Positions 1-6,133 of a stretch of DNA of 7,475 bases are shown here, piece after piece. Every line of letters starts with the position of its first letter. The stretch's first letter is position 1. The position numbers and the translations under genes were made by a program. A model generated the notes under the pieces. It did no database searches. It was not told the origin of the DNA and was given only the letters and a program-made list of their open reading frames with translations. Origin of the DNA: JAVBNW01 sp031551255 (GTDB taxonomy: Bacteria; Bacillota; Clostridia; Christensenellales; UBA1750); assembly GCA_031551255.1 (NCBI GenBank), contig JAVBNW010000096.1, forward strand, positions 1-7,475, given 5' to 3'.

Positions 1-518
1 AGCTGTGCCTGGCCCTGGAGGACACGGTGCGCGCGGAATCGGGCATGCAGGTGACCGTCGGCATCGGCGATGCGCGCCCTTCCCTTTCCCTTATCGCCGA
101 GTCCCGCGAAGAGGCTCTGGCGGCGATTCGGGCCGGGGCCGCGTTTCACCCCGGGGCCACCGTGCACGTATATCAATCTCTCATCATTGAGCGCCTGCTG
201 CTGGATGTGCCGGTTTCGACGCTGCGCAGATATGCCGCCGATCTTTTGGGCGAACAAAGCGCACGGCTGCTTAACCGAGAAATGCGCGATACCATCGAGC
301 GTTTTTTTGCGTGTAACCTAAACCTTTCAGAAACCGCGCGCCAGCTTTTTGTCCACCGCAATACTCTGATCTACCGGCTGGAGAAGCTCGAAAAAACGAC
401 GGGGCTGGACATACGCAGGTTTGACGACGCAGCGGTGCTCAAGCTTTTGCTGCTGATGGAAACCGGGAACAATCCGGCGCATCCGCTGTACCCCGATGCG
501 GATAGCCAGACGAAATAG
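1..518 (+). CDS. CdaR/PucR-family transcriptional regulator, C-terminal part (5' truncated)
   Basis: The reading frame is open from the window edge (first full codon at position 3) to TAG at 516-518, giving 171 residues of a longer protein; the true start lies outside. A GTG at 27 is inside the frame and has no ribosome binding site, so it is not taken as a start. The first part (VTVGIG near 51-68, then an SREEALAAIRAG helix and a VHVYQSLIIERLL segment) resembles the end of the degenerate GGDEF-like domain of CdaR-type regulators. The C-terminus, about nt 318-460, is the PucR-type helix-turn-helix: NLNLSETARQLFVHRNTLIY followed by RLEKLEKTTGLDI. Family members act as cytoplasmic DNA-binding activators or repressors, often of diacid, sugar-acid or purine catabolism. 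The malic enzyme gene follows after 11 nt, so control of malate metabolism and of its own operon is a reasonable inference. The effector cannot be read here because the sensor part is missing. Confidence 0.88.
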   Translation, partial: LCLALEDTVRAESGMQVTVGIGDARPSLSLIAESREEALAAIRAGAAFHPGATVHVYQSLIIERLLLDVPVSTLRRYAADLLGEQSARLLNREMRDTIERFFACNLNLSETARQLFVHRNTLIYRLEKLEKTTGLDIRRFDDAAVLKLLLLMETGNNPAHPLYPDADSQTK

Positions 519-519
519 T

Positions 520-525
520 AGGAGG
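520..525 (+). promoter_or_regulatory. Ribosome binding site of malic enzyme
   Basis: A perfect AGGAGG begins two bases after the regulator stop and sits only 4 nt (CTTT) before the ATG at 530, closer than the usual 5-9 nt. It supports the 530 start and shows that the two genes are read from one message. Confidence 0.85.
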
Positions 526-529
526 CTTT

Positions 530-1693
530 ATGGAATTACGGGAAAAGGCGCTTTCGCTGCACGCGCAGTGGAGAGGAAAAATCGAAACGGCGCCCCGCGC
601 CGACGCGAGCGATCGCCAGGCGCTTTCGCTCTGTTACACGCCCGGCGTGGCGGAGCCTTGTTTGGCAATCGCAAAAGATAAAAGCCTTGCAAACCTGTAT
701 ACGCGCAAGTGGAATACCGTGGCCATCGTTACCGACGGCACGGCGGTGTTGGGCCTTGGCGACATCGGCCCCGAAGCTGCCCTGCCGGTGATGGAGGGCA
801 AGGCGGTGCTGTTTAAGCAGTTTGGCGGGGTCGACGCGGTGCCCATATGTTTGGATACGAAGGATGTAGGCGAGATCGTCCACACGGTGGAGCTTCTCGC
901 ACCGGGACTTGGGGGCGTCAACCTTGAAGACATCGCCGCGCCGCGCTGCTTCGAAATCGAGCGGCAACTAATAGAAAAACTTTCCATACCCGTGTTTCAC
1001 GACGATCAACACGGCACGGCCATCGTCGTGCTCGCCGCGCTCATCAGCGCATGCGGCGTGCTCGGGCGAGATGTGCGCGCACAGCGCGTAGTTATCAACG
1101 GAGCGGGGGCCGCGGGCATCGCCATTGCGCGGCTGCTCGCCGATTACGGCGTGCGGGATATCATCTTATGCGACAAGCGCGGCGTTATCGGCGAGGATGA
1201 TAACCCCGCGCAAGCACAAATCGCCTCCCAAACCAACCCGCGAGGCGTAAAAGGCGCGCTTGCGGATGCGCTTGCCGGCGCGCAGGTTTTTATCGGCGTT
1301 TCGGCGGGTGGCGTTCTTTCCGCCCAGCTTATGCATAGGATGGACGAAGGCCCCATCATCTTCGCCATGGCAAACCCCACGCCGGAAATCATGCCGGAAG
1401 AAGCGCTTGCGGCGGGCGCAGCGATCGTAGGCACGGGGCGGAGCGACTATCCCAACCAAATTAACAACGTGCTCGCCTTCCCCGGCATATTCCGCGGCGT
1501 GCTCGACGCTGGAGCGCGGGCGATTACCGCAGAAATGAAGCTTGCCGCCGCCGTGGCAATCGCAGGTATTTTGAAAGAAGGCGAAAAATCGTCGGAGCGA
1601 ATCCTGCCGGATGCGTTCGATCCCCGCGTTTGTGAGGCGGTAGCCGGAGCGATTTTGCGCATCGCCACCGCGGCAAAGGAGAAAAATTCATGA
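530..1693 (+). CDS. Malic enzyme, NAD(P)-dependent, short bacterial form
   Basis: 387 residues, the usual length of the single-domain bacterial malic enzyme. It oxidatively decarboxylates malate to pyruvate and CO2 in the cytoplasm and reduces NAD(P)+. The N-terminal catalytic domain shows LCYTPGVAEPC (Tyr36, catalytic acid) and GDIGPEAALPVMEGKAVLFK (Lys91, general base); the Tyr-Lys distance of 55 matches E. coli MaeB. Metal ligands are expected at Glu133-Asp134 (NLEDIAAP) and Asp159 (FHDDQHGTA). The cofactor domain begins with VVINGAGAAGIAIARLL (Gly191, Gly193, Gly196) and the next strand ends in CDKRG at Asp215. An acidic residue there often goes with NAD+ preference, but this is only a hint. 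FAMANPTPEI and DYPNQINNVLAFPG complete the substrate site. No phosphotransacetylase-like C-terminal domain is present, unlike full-length MaeB. The gene has AGGAGG at 520-525 and overlaps the following protease gene by 4 nt. Confidence 0.95.
   Translation: MELREKALSLHAQWRGKIETAPRADASDRQALSLCYTPGVAEPCLAIAKDKSLANLYTRKWNTVAIVTDGTAVLGLGDIGPEAALPVMEGKAVLFKQFGGVDAVPICLDTKDVGEIVHTVELLAPGLGGVNLEDIAAPRCFEIERQLIEKLSIPVFHDDQHGTAIVVLAALISACGVLGRDVRAQRVVINGAGAAGIAIARLLADYGVRDIILCDKRGVIGEDDNPAQAQIASQTNPRGVKGALADALAGAQVFIGVSAGGVLSAQLMHRMDEGPIIFAMANPTPEIMPEEALAAGAAIVGTGRSDYPNQINNVLAFPGIFRGVLDAGARAITAEMKLAAAVAIAGILKEGEKSSERILPDAFDPRVCEAVAGAILRIATAAKEKNS
1675..1681 (+). promoter_or_regulatory. Ribosome binding site of S41 protease, inside malic enzyme
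   Basis: AAAGGAG lies in the last codons of the malic enzyme gene, 8 nt before the ATG at 1690. That ATG forms ATGA with the malic enzyme TGA stop at 1691-1693. The arrangement supports the start choice and points to coupled translation. Confidence 0.8.
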
Positions 1694-2916
1694 AAAAATA
1701 CGGCTTATTCATCCTGTACACCCTTCTTATCGTCATCATCGTCGCCGCACTTTCTTCAGGGCTCACGCTGTTGGTGACGGCCGGAGGGCGCGTCTCGAGC
1801 GACGATCAGGTGCTCATATCGAAGAAGGATTACGAGACACTTACGCGCTATCAGCGCCTGGATCAGCTGCGAGAGTACATACGGTATAATTATATAGAGG
1901 ATACTGAGGATCAAAGCCTTATCTACGGCGCCGCCCAAGGCATGTTTTATACCTTGAACGACCCGTATTCGTTTTTTATGACGCCTGAACAGACGGCAGC
2001 CGCCACCGAAGAAGAAAAGGGCGTCTATCATGGTATAGGCTGCCAACTCGTGGTCGATCCGGAGGACGCGCTCATTACCATTACGCGAGTATATAAGGGA
2101 AGTCCCGCGGAAAGCGCTGGCATCGTGCCGGGCGATAAAATCGTAAAGGTATTCGGCATCCCTTATACCGGCTACGAGATGAACGAAGCCGTGAAGCACA
2201 TGCGCGGCGAACCGGGTACCAGCGCGGATATTACGATCCTGCGCGAAGGAGAAACGATCGATCTTACGGTGCCGCGCGCCGAAGTGACGGTCAACCGCGT
2301 GGAAACCCGTATGCTTGGAGACGACGTCGGGCTTATAACGTTATACGAATTCGAGGGCAACGCCCTTGCCGGCTTTAAAGAGGCTCTTAAACAGTTGGAA
2401 AAGGAAAAGGCAAAGGGCATGATCGTCGATTTGCGCGGCAATCCCGGCGGGGTCGTCGATACGGCCGCACAGATCTGCGACCTTTTGCTTCCGGAATGCA
2501 CCATCGTCACCATTGAAGATAAGCACGGCAACGTCGATACCTATAGTTCCGATCCCTCGATGGTCTCTTTGCCGACGGTGGTATTGGTCAACGGAATGTC
2601 GGCCAGCGCCAGCGAGATTATGGCGGCGGCCCTCAAGGATAACGGTCGTGCGACGCTGGTGGGCACGCAGACGTTCGGCAAGGGCATTGTGCAAAACGTG
2701 TATGTGTTCAAAGACGACAATTCTTCCATGCACCTTACGACCGCATACTACTACACGCCCAACGGCGAAAACATTCATAAAACCGGCATAACGCCCGACC
2801 GCATCATCGATCTTCCGGAAGAGTTGAAAAAAAATCCGACCAAGGTAACCGATGAAAACGACGTGCAACTGACGACCGCTGTGGAGGAACTGAAAAAGCT
2901 TATCGGGGACGATTGA
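1690..2916 (+). CDS. S41-family C-terminal processing peptidase (CtpA/CtpB-like), membrane anchored
   Basis: 408 residues. An uncleaved signal-anchor helix spans about residues 5-30 (FILYTLLIVIIVAALSSG), so the protease should face the outside of the cytoplasmic membrane. After a helical N-terminal segment (about 40-100, with TLNDPYSFFMTPE) comes a PDZ domain at about 105-195, with the ligand-binding loop GIGCQL (115-120) and SPAESAGIVPGDKIVKV. The S41 core (about 200-375) contains LRGNPGG (248-254), the nucleophile Ser306 in NGMSASASEIMAAAL, the general base Lys331 in TFGKGIVQ and Gln335. The Ser-Lys distance of 25 is the same as in E. coli Tsp and B. subtilis CtpB. The catalytic set is therefore complete. 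No extra C-terminal peptidoglycan-binding domain follows. Family members trim or degrade exported proteins, and CtpB acts in a sporulation signal cascade; the substrate here is unknown. The gene is in an operon with malic enzyme, which has no obvious functional link to it. Confidence 0.94.
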   Translation: MKKYGLFILYTLLIVIIVAALSSGLTLLVTAGGRVSSDDQVLISKKDYETLTRYQRLDQLREYIRYNYIEDTEDQSLIYGAAQGMFYTLNDPYSFFMTPEQTAAATEEEKGVYHGIGCQLVVDPEDALITITRVYKGSPAESAGIVPGDKIVKVFGIPYTGYEMNEAVKHMRGEPGTSADITILREGETIDLTVPRAEVTVNRVETRMLGDDVGLITLYEFEGNALAGFKEALKQLEKEKAKGMIVDLRGNPGGVVDTAAQICDLLLPECTIVTIEDKHGNVDTYSSDPSMVSLPTVVLVNGMSASASEIMAAALKDNGRATLVGTQTFGKGIVQNVYVFKDDNSSMHLTTAYYYTPNGENIHKTGITPDRIIDLPEELKKNPTKVTDENDVQLTTAVEELKKLIGDD

Positions 2917-2968
2917 ACTTGTACGATGTGCTCGGAAAGTAACCCAAGAACAACCTAACGAAGGCAGC

Positions 2969-3034
2969 GCCGGATGACACCCGCTTTGATTTGCATATTG
3001 CAACGTCATCCGGCATACTACATTTCCATTTTTT
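2969..3034 (+). terminator. Nested inverted repeat, possible terminator of the regulator-malic enzyme-S41 operon
   Basis: A perfect 10-bp stem is formed by GCCGGATGAC (2969-2978) and GTCATCCGGC (3005-3014). Inside its 26-nt loop lies a second perfect hairpin, TTGCA-TAT-TGCAA (2991-3003). A run of six T (3029-3034) comes 14 nt after the stem, too far for a textbook intrinsic terminator. It is placed 52 nt after the protease stop, which suits transcription termination, but the loop is long and a regulatory or protein-binding role is possible. Confidence 0.45.
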
Positions 3035-3116
3035 GTTCTTTGCCGCATAGTTTTTAGAGCCCTTGTCAAACTTTGCCGAAAAAACATGAATAACGCTTTT
3101 CTTTATCTTGGGTTTT

Positions 3117-3125
3117 TGGTATACT
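3117..3125 (+). promoter_or_regulatory. Extended -10 promoter for the chemoreceptor gene
   Basis: TGG immediately followed by TATACT (3120-3125) fits the sigma-A extended -10 form TGnTATAAT with one mismatch. No good -35 hexamer lies 16-18 nt upstream (the region reads CTTTTCTTTA), which is typical of extended -10 promoters. Transcription would begin around 3131-3133, giving a leader of about 115 nt. No sigma-28 type promoter was recognised. Confidence 0.5.
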
Positions 3126-3145
3126 GACTTTACTTGTAAGCCAAT

Positions 3146-3166
3146 ACCAGGGCAATCTTTCCTGGT
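3146..3166 (+). other. Leader hairpin upstream of the chemoreceptor
   Basis: ACCAGG (3146-3151) and CCTGGT (3161-3166) form a perfect 6-bp stem with a 9-nt loop, about 15-20 nt into the predicted transcript. It may affect message stability or bind a regulator; no known riboswitch class matches. The call rests only on the inverted repeat. Confidence 0.3.
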
Positions 3167-3231
3167 TTGTGTTCACATAGGGCAAAATCATCGCCGTTTC
3201 ATCATTTCCAATCAAATATTTGTCATTTCTT

Positions 3232-3238
3232 GGGGAGG
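3232..3238 (+). promoter_or_regulatory. Ribosome binding site of the chemoreceptor
   Basis: GGGGAGG lies 9 nt before ATG 3248. It decides the start: the reading frame stays open back to 3167, but nothing like a ribosome binding site precedes the earlier codons, and a start at 3248 puts the transmembrane helix at the expected place. Confidence 0.8.
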
Positions 3239-3247
3239 GCATTGTTC

Positions 3248-5038
3248 ATGAAAAATATGAAGGTTTCCCTGAAACTCATCACGAGTTTTCTCATCGTCAT
3301 CGTTCTGAGCGTCGTCGTGGCCGTCGTAGGCATCTTTGGCATGTCCACGCTGGAAAAAAGCGACACGCAACTGTATGAAATGAACCTTCTTTCCATCGAT
3401 GCGTTGGGCGGTCTGCGCGAAGCCTATCAGCAGCAGCGCGTGGCTCTGCGCACGTTCCTTCTCGTGGCTGACGATCCCGCGGCCATTGAAACGGTCATGG
3501 CGAATATGACCGCTGCAGAAAAGCTCTACGATGAAAATATGGCGCAGTATCTGCTCACCATAGAAGATCCCGCGGAGGAAGAGGGTTTCTTCACCGCAAA
3601 GAGCGTGTATGAAAACGAATTTGCACAACTGAAACAGAGGGTTATCTCCGCCGTTCAAGATGGAAGCGCCGATTCCGCTTTTGCGGATATTATGGCCGCC
3701 GCCGCCACCGTGGCCCCGATAGAAAAGGGGTTTACCGAAAGCGCCGACAAAAACGACGAGTGGGCCATGAATAAAAGCGCCGACAACACCGCAATGTTTA
3801 AGCTTCTTACATTTGTCGAAATCGGCGTCGTAGCGGTTGCCGCAATCGCCTCCATGCTCCTTGCGCTGTATATTTCCGGCCTGATCGCCAAGCCGATGCG
3901 CTCGCTCGAAGTTTTGATGAACCAAATGGGCACCACGGGTGATCTAAACATCGAGCCCGCGCTGCGCGATCAGCTCGATAAAGCGGCGCTGGCAAAAGAT
4001 GAAATCGGCAAGAGCATCGTCGCCTCCAGATCCCTGATCATGCACATCACCAACGTATCGCAGGTGCTCGAGACGATCGCCGAGGGCGACTTGAGCGGCG
4101 AAGTTGTCGCGCTCTCTCCCAAGGATACTCTAGGCAATTCCATCATGAAGATGCAGGATAACCTCAATAACCTGCTTACCGAAATCAACAACGCCACCAG
4201 CCAGGTCGCCACCGCCTCCAGGCAGATTTCCGATGGCGCGCAGGCGTTGGCGCAGGGCTCCACCGAGCAGGCCGCTTCCGTACAGGAACTGTCCAGCTCC
4301 ATCAGCGATATCGCCGATTCCACGCGCGACAACGCCGGCCTCGCGGCGAAGGCCGCCGATCTTTCCGGCACGATTCGCTCCAACGCCCAGAAGGGCTCGA
4401 GCCAGATGGACGAGATGATGCAGGCCGTGCGCGACATCAACGAAGCCAGCAAGAACATCAACAGCGTCATAAAAGTAATCGACGACATCGCGTTCCAAAC
4501 CAACATTCTCGCGCTCAACGCGGCCGTGGAAGCCGCCCATGCCGGCGAGCACGGCAAGGGCTTTGCGGTGGTCGCGGAAGAAGTGCGCAGCCTCGCCGCC
4601 AAGAGCGTGGAAGCCGCGAAGGATACCAGCAACCTGATCTCCAACTCCATGGAAAAGGCCGACCTCGGCGCGAGAATCGCCGACGAGACCGCCGCGTCGC
4701 TGTCCGAAATCGTCACGGGCATCAACGAGAGCACGAGCTTGATCAACGATATTGCGAGGGCATCCGAAGAGCAGTCCAGCGCGATTAAGCAGATCAACAT
4801 CGGCATCGATCAAGTCGCCCAGGTTGTGCAGCAAAACAGCGCGACCTCGCAGGAGAGCGCGGCCGCCTCCGAGGAGATGAACAGCCAGTCCGAAACGCTG
4901 AACATGCTGGTGGCCCAGTTCAAGCTGCGCGAGGGCGATTATGCCTCCTCGAGCTTAGAGGCCGCATCTTCCGGCATGCGAAAGCCTATGGCAATCCCCT
5001 CCCGCGTACACTCCGACGACGGCTTCGGCAAGTACTGA
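3248..5038 (+). CDS. Methyl-accepting chemotaxis protein (4HB sensor, two HAMP-like units)
   Basis: 596 residues. It is a membrane receptor that controls the CheA kinase through CheW. TM1 is at about 10-31, followed by an extracytoplasmic helical sensor (about 32-183) of the four-helix-bundle type, with the typical LREAYQQQRVALRTFLL helix, and TM2 at about 184-213. A HAMP domain follows (about 211-262, ending in DEIG at 251-254). A second HAMP-like unit (about 263-310) has IAEGDLSGEV and DTLG (293-296). The signalling hairpin runs from about 310 to 558. Its tip is near 416-446 with FQTNILALNAAVEAAHAGE and GKGFAVVAEEVR, the conserved CheA/CheW contact. Probable methylation pairs are Glu340-Gln341, Glu508-Gln509 and Glu542-Glu543. 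The tail is Ser-rich and ends DDGFGKY, with no NWETF-like CheR tether. The ligand cannot be predicted. It has its own promoter and terminator, and no other che gene is in the window. Confidence 0.96.
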   Translation: MKNMKVSLKLITSFLIVIVLSVVVAVVGIFGMSTLEKSDTQLYEMNLLSIDALGGLREAYQQQRVALRTFLLVADDPAAIETVMANMTAAEKLYDENMAQYLLTIEDPAEEEGFFTAKSVYENEFAQLKQRVISAVQDGSADSAFADIMAAAATVAPIEKGFTESADKNDEWAMNKSADNTAMFKLLTFVEIGVVAVAAIASMLLALYISGLIAKPMRSLEVLMNQMGTTGDLNIEPALRDQLDKAALAKDEIGKSIVASRSLIMHITNVSQVLETIAEGDLSGEVVALSPKDTLGNSIMKMQDNLNNLLTEINNATSQVATASRQISDGAQALAQGSTEQAASVQELSSSISDIADSTRDNAGLAAKAADLSGTIRSNAQKGSSQMDEMMQAVRDINEASKNINSVIKVIDDIAFQTNILALNAAVEAAHAGEHGKGFAVVAEEVRSLAAKSVEAAKDTSNLISNSMEKADLGARIADETAASLSEIVTGINESTSLINDIARASEEQSSAIKQINIGIDQVAQVVQQNSATSQESAAASEEMNSQSETLNMLVAQFKLREGDYASSSLEAASSGMRKPMAIPSRVHSDDGFGKY

Positions 5039-5052
5039 TCGCTTAATGAACC

Positions 5053-5089
5053 AAAACCCGCGGGCCGCGCAATGCGCCCGCGGGTTTTT
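5053..5089 (+). terminator. Strong intrinsic terminator of the chemoreceptor gene
   Basis: A perfect 13-bp stem (5053-5065 with 5076-5088, core ACCCGCGGGC / GCCCGCGGGT) with a 10-nt loop runs directly into five T (5085-5089). It starts 14 nt after the receptor stop. The A-run on the left arm lets it work weakly on the opposite strand too. Confidence 0.93.
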
Positions 5090-5103
5090 ATGTTGAAATA
5101 TGG

Positions 5104-5127
5104 GGAGAGAGCCTTCAGGCTCTCTCC
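5104..5127. repeat. Perfect 10-bp hairpin without a T-tail
   Basis: GGAGAGAGCC (5104-5113), loop TTCA, GGCTCTCTCC (5118-5127). It follows the receptor terminator by 14 nt and is not followed by a T-run on either strand. It could be a back-up terminator, an RNA-stability element or a dispersed palindrome. The arms are purine/pyrimidine biased. Confidence 0.6.
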
Positions 5128-5182
5128 TTACGAACGCAGTATACCATAGTTTCATTCAAAAAAACAGCCTGTTCTTTTCTCG

Positions 5183-5193
5183 TAAAATATGAT
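5183..5193 (+). promoter_or_regulatory. Candidate -10 region for the methyltransferase gene
   Basis: Overlapping hexamers TAAAAT (5183-5188) and TATGAT (5188-5193) lie in the short AT-rich stretch between the hairpin and the gene. No convincing -35 is seen at the right distance, so this is a weak call. It is offered because terminator-like structures upstream make a separate promoter likely. Confidence 0.25.
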
Positions 5194-5213
5194 TCAATGG
5201 GAAAACCAATCGT

Positions 5214-5220
5214 AAGGAGG
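5214..5220 (+). promoter_or_regulatory. Ribosome binding site of the methyltransferase
   Basis: AAGGAGG lies 9 nt before ATG 5230 (12 nt before the adjacent ATG 5233). It fixes the start in the first reading frame, so the intact-looking second frame that opens at 5343 has no initiation signal of its own. Confidence 0.8.
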
Positions 5221-5229
5221 CGACCACCT

Positions 5230-5993
5230 ATGATGAAAGTTCGACGCGAAACCATTCGATACGGACAAAAAGACTACGACGAAGATTATATGCGATGGGG
5301 CTTTCTCGATGAGGACGAACAACTGCGGGCGGCATCGGATTTGTGCAAACTGTTCCCCCGCAGGCAACCAGCATCCTGGATGTGGCGTGCGGCATTGCGC
5401 GCTACCACCGGATATGGCTTAACTGTGGCTATAAAGTGACGGGGGTGGACTTATCGGATACCTTTATTCAAGCGGCAAAGAGCAACAACCCCGCCTGCGC
5501 ATACTATATGCAGGACGTGCAGGCGCTCGACCTCCCGCAGCACTACGATATCGTCACGGCGCTACAACCGGGTGCATACAATGCGCTGATGGCACGCGGC
5601 ATCTTCAGGCATTTAAACAGCGGAGGTGTGTTTCTTCTGGAAACGCGCAATCCAAACCACCCGCGTCAACGCTTTTATCGCGAGGATCAGCGCACCTGGA
5701 CGCACGAAGAAGGCATTTTCAAGCTACGGCGACACGAATATGACCCGGTTCGGCAGGGATATATCACCGAGCAGGTCGACATCGACCCGACCCAAGATGA
5801 GATTGTCATCAGAGATTACAGCGATGGGGCCGGCGTTGGCGACGGCGGGCCTATGCCGATACGCTGGTTTCAAGAAATCTTAACGGCGGCAGGGTTTCAG
5901 CGGTTTGCGCTCTTTTCCCGCGAATGCGAGCCCATGGAGCTAAACGACGAGTCCATCTACAAGATATGGCTGGCCGCTTATAAGGAAGATTGA
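5230..5993 (+). pseudogene. Class I SAM-dependent methyltransferase, interrupted by a -1 frameshift
   Basis: Translation from ATG 5230 gives MMKVRRETIRYGQKDYDEDY and continues to DLCKLFP, then in this frame it loses similarity and stops at 5437-5439. The methyltransferase sequence continues in another frame from about 5358: PPQATSILDVACGIARY, then VTGVDLS, then a complete C-terminus to TGA at 5991-5993. One extra C in the C5 run at 5355-5359 would join both parts into about 254 residues reading LCKLFPPQATSILDVACG, the normal spacing for this family. SAM motif I is ILDVACGIARY; the usual third glycine (CGTGR) is alanine. VTGVDLS carries the acidic residue that holds the SAM ribose, and YDIVTALQPGAYN occupies the motif II region. 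The substrate is unknown. It may be a true one-base deletion, an assembly error or a recoded gene; a deletion or error is most likely. Confidence 0.8.
5355..5359 (+). other. C5 run, site of the methyltransferase frameshift
   Basis: Upstream codons read CTG TTC CCC CGC, and the continuing frame reads CCC CCG CAG. The change equals one missing C, or a one-base backward slip of the ribosome with proline codon CCC re-pairing on CCC. A stem (5385-5390 with 5397-5402, extended by 5382-5384 with 5406-5408) follows, but it starts about 22 nt after the run, further than the usual spacing for a recoding stimulator. Confidence 0.7.
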
Positions 5994-6011
5994 AAAACAT
6001 GGCAAGGCCAT

Positions 6012-6063
6012 ATGGGGCTCTGCCCCATGCCCCGTCAGGAGATTTCATCCCCCTGTACCCCGG
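6012..6063. repeat. Tandem GC-rich hairpins with CCCCG spacers
   Basis: Hairpin A is ATGGGGC-TCT-GCCCCAT (6012-6028, 7 perfect bp). Hairpin B is an imperfect stem at 6036-6055 (CAGG with CCTG, then GAT with ATC). Each is followed by a CCCCG block (6030-6034 and 6058-6062). This hairpin-CCCCG-hairpin-CCCCG layout, with no coding potential, looks like a palindromic dispersed repeat of the kind seen between genes in some Clostridia; that comparison is from memory. It starts 19 nt after the methyltransferase stop. Confidence 0.5.
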
Positions 6064-6065
6064 CT

Positions 6066-6093
6066 GAAGATGCCCGTACGCGGGCATCTTTCT
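6066..6093 (+). terminator. Hairpin terminator between convergent genes
   Basis: A perfect 10-bp stem, AAGATGCCCG (6067-6076) with CGGGCATCTT (6081-6090) and a TACG tetraloop, is followed by a short T-rich tail (TTTCT overlapping the stem end). It suits termination of the plus-strand methyltransferase message. On the minus strand the tail is poorer, but the stem could also stop transcripts coming from ltaE. Confidence 0.6.
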
Positions 6094-6133
6094 AGTTGCT
6101 TTCGGTAACCGAACAAGCTTTATCCCTATGCCA

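Larger units (their letters stand above)
2917..3247. other. 331-nt intergenic region between S41 protease and chemoreceptor
   Basis: No convincing gene is present on either strand. The left part (to about 3034) holds a nested inverted repeat. The rest is AT-rich and holds an extended -10 promoter near 3117-3125, a short leader hairpin at 3146-3166 and the ribosome binding site of the chemoreceptor. The base composition is clearly more AT-rich than in the flanking genes, as expected for a promoter region. Confidence 0.7.

Noticed and set aside
2969..2978. GCCGGATGAC as an enterobacterial REP element
   Set aside because: Only the first bases resemble REP; the genes around it are of Firmicutes type, so the likeness is probably chance.
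2341..3087. 248-codon open frame on the minus strand over the S41 gene and the following gap
   Set aside because: Mostly antisense to the protease; no family motif or ribosome binding site is seen.
3171..3247. Possible c-di-GMP (GEMM-type) riboswitch before the chemoreceptor, because CACATAGGGCAAAA resembles its first conserved block
   Set aside because: The other conserved blocks (GACGCAAAGC-like segment, tetraloop receptor arm and second stem) are missing in the remaining 70 nt.
3167..3247. Longer chemoreceptor start at 3167
   Set aside because: No ribosome binding site is near it, it would add a non-family segment before TM1, and GGGGAGG is well placed for ATG 3248.
3970..4834. Two long minus-strand open frames inside the chemoreceptor
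   Set aside because: Long antisense frames are expected opposite GC-rich, Ala/Ser-rich coiled-coil genes; their composition is a mirror of the receptor.
5343..5993. Methyltransferase as a separate short gene starting at GTG 5343
   Set aside because: There is no ribosome binding site before it, and the missing N-terminal helices are encoded directly upstream in the shifted frame.
6101..6113. Small palindrome TTCGGT-A-ACCGAA as an operator
   Set aside because: It lies downstream of both converging genes with no promoter next to it; 6-bp arms alone are not enough.
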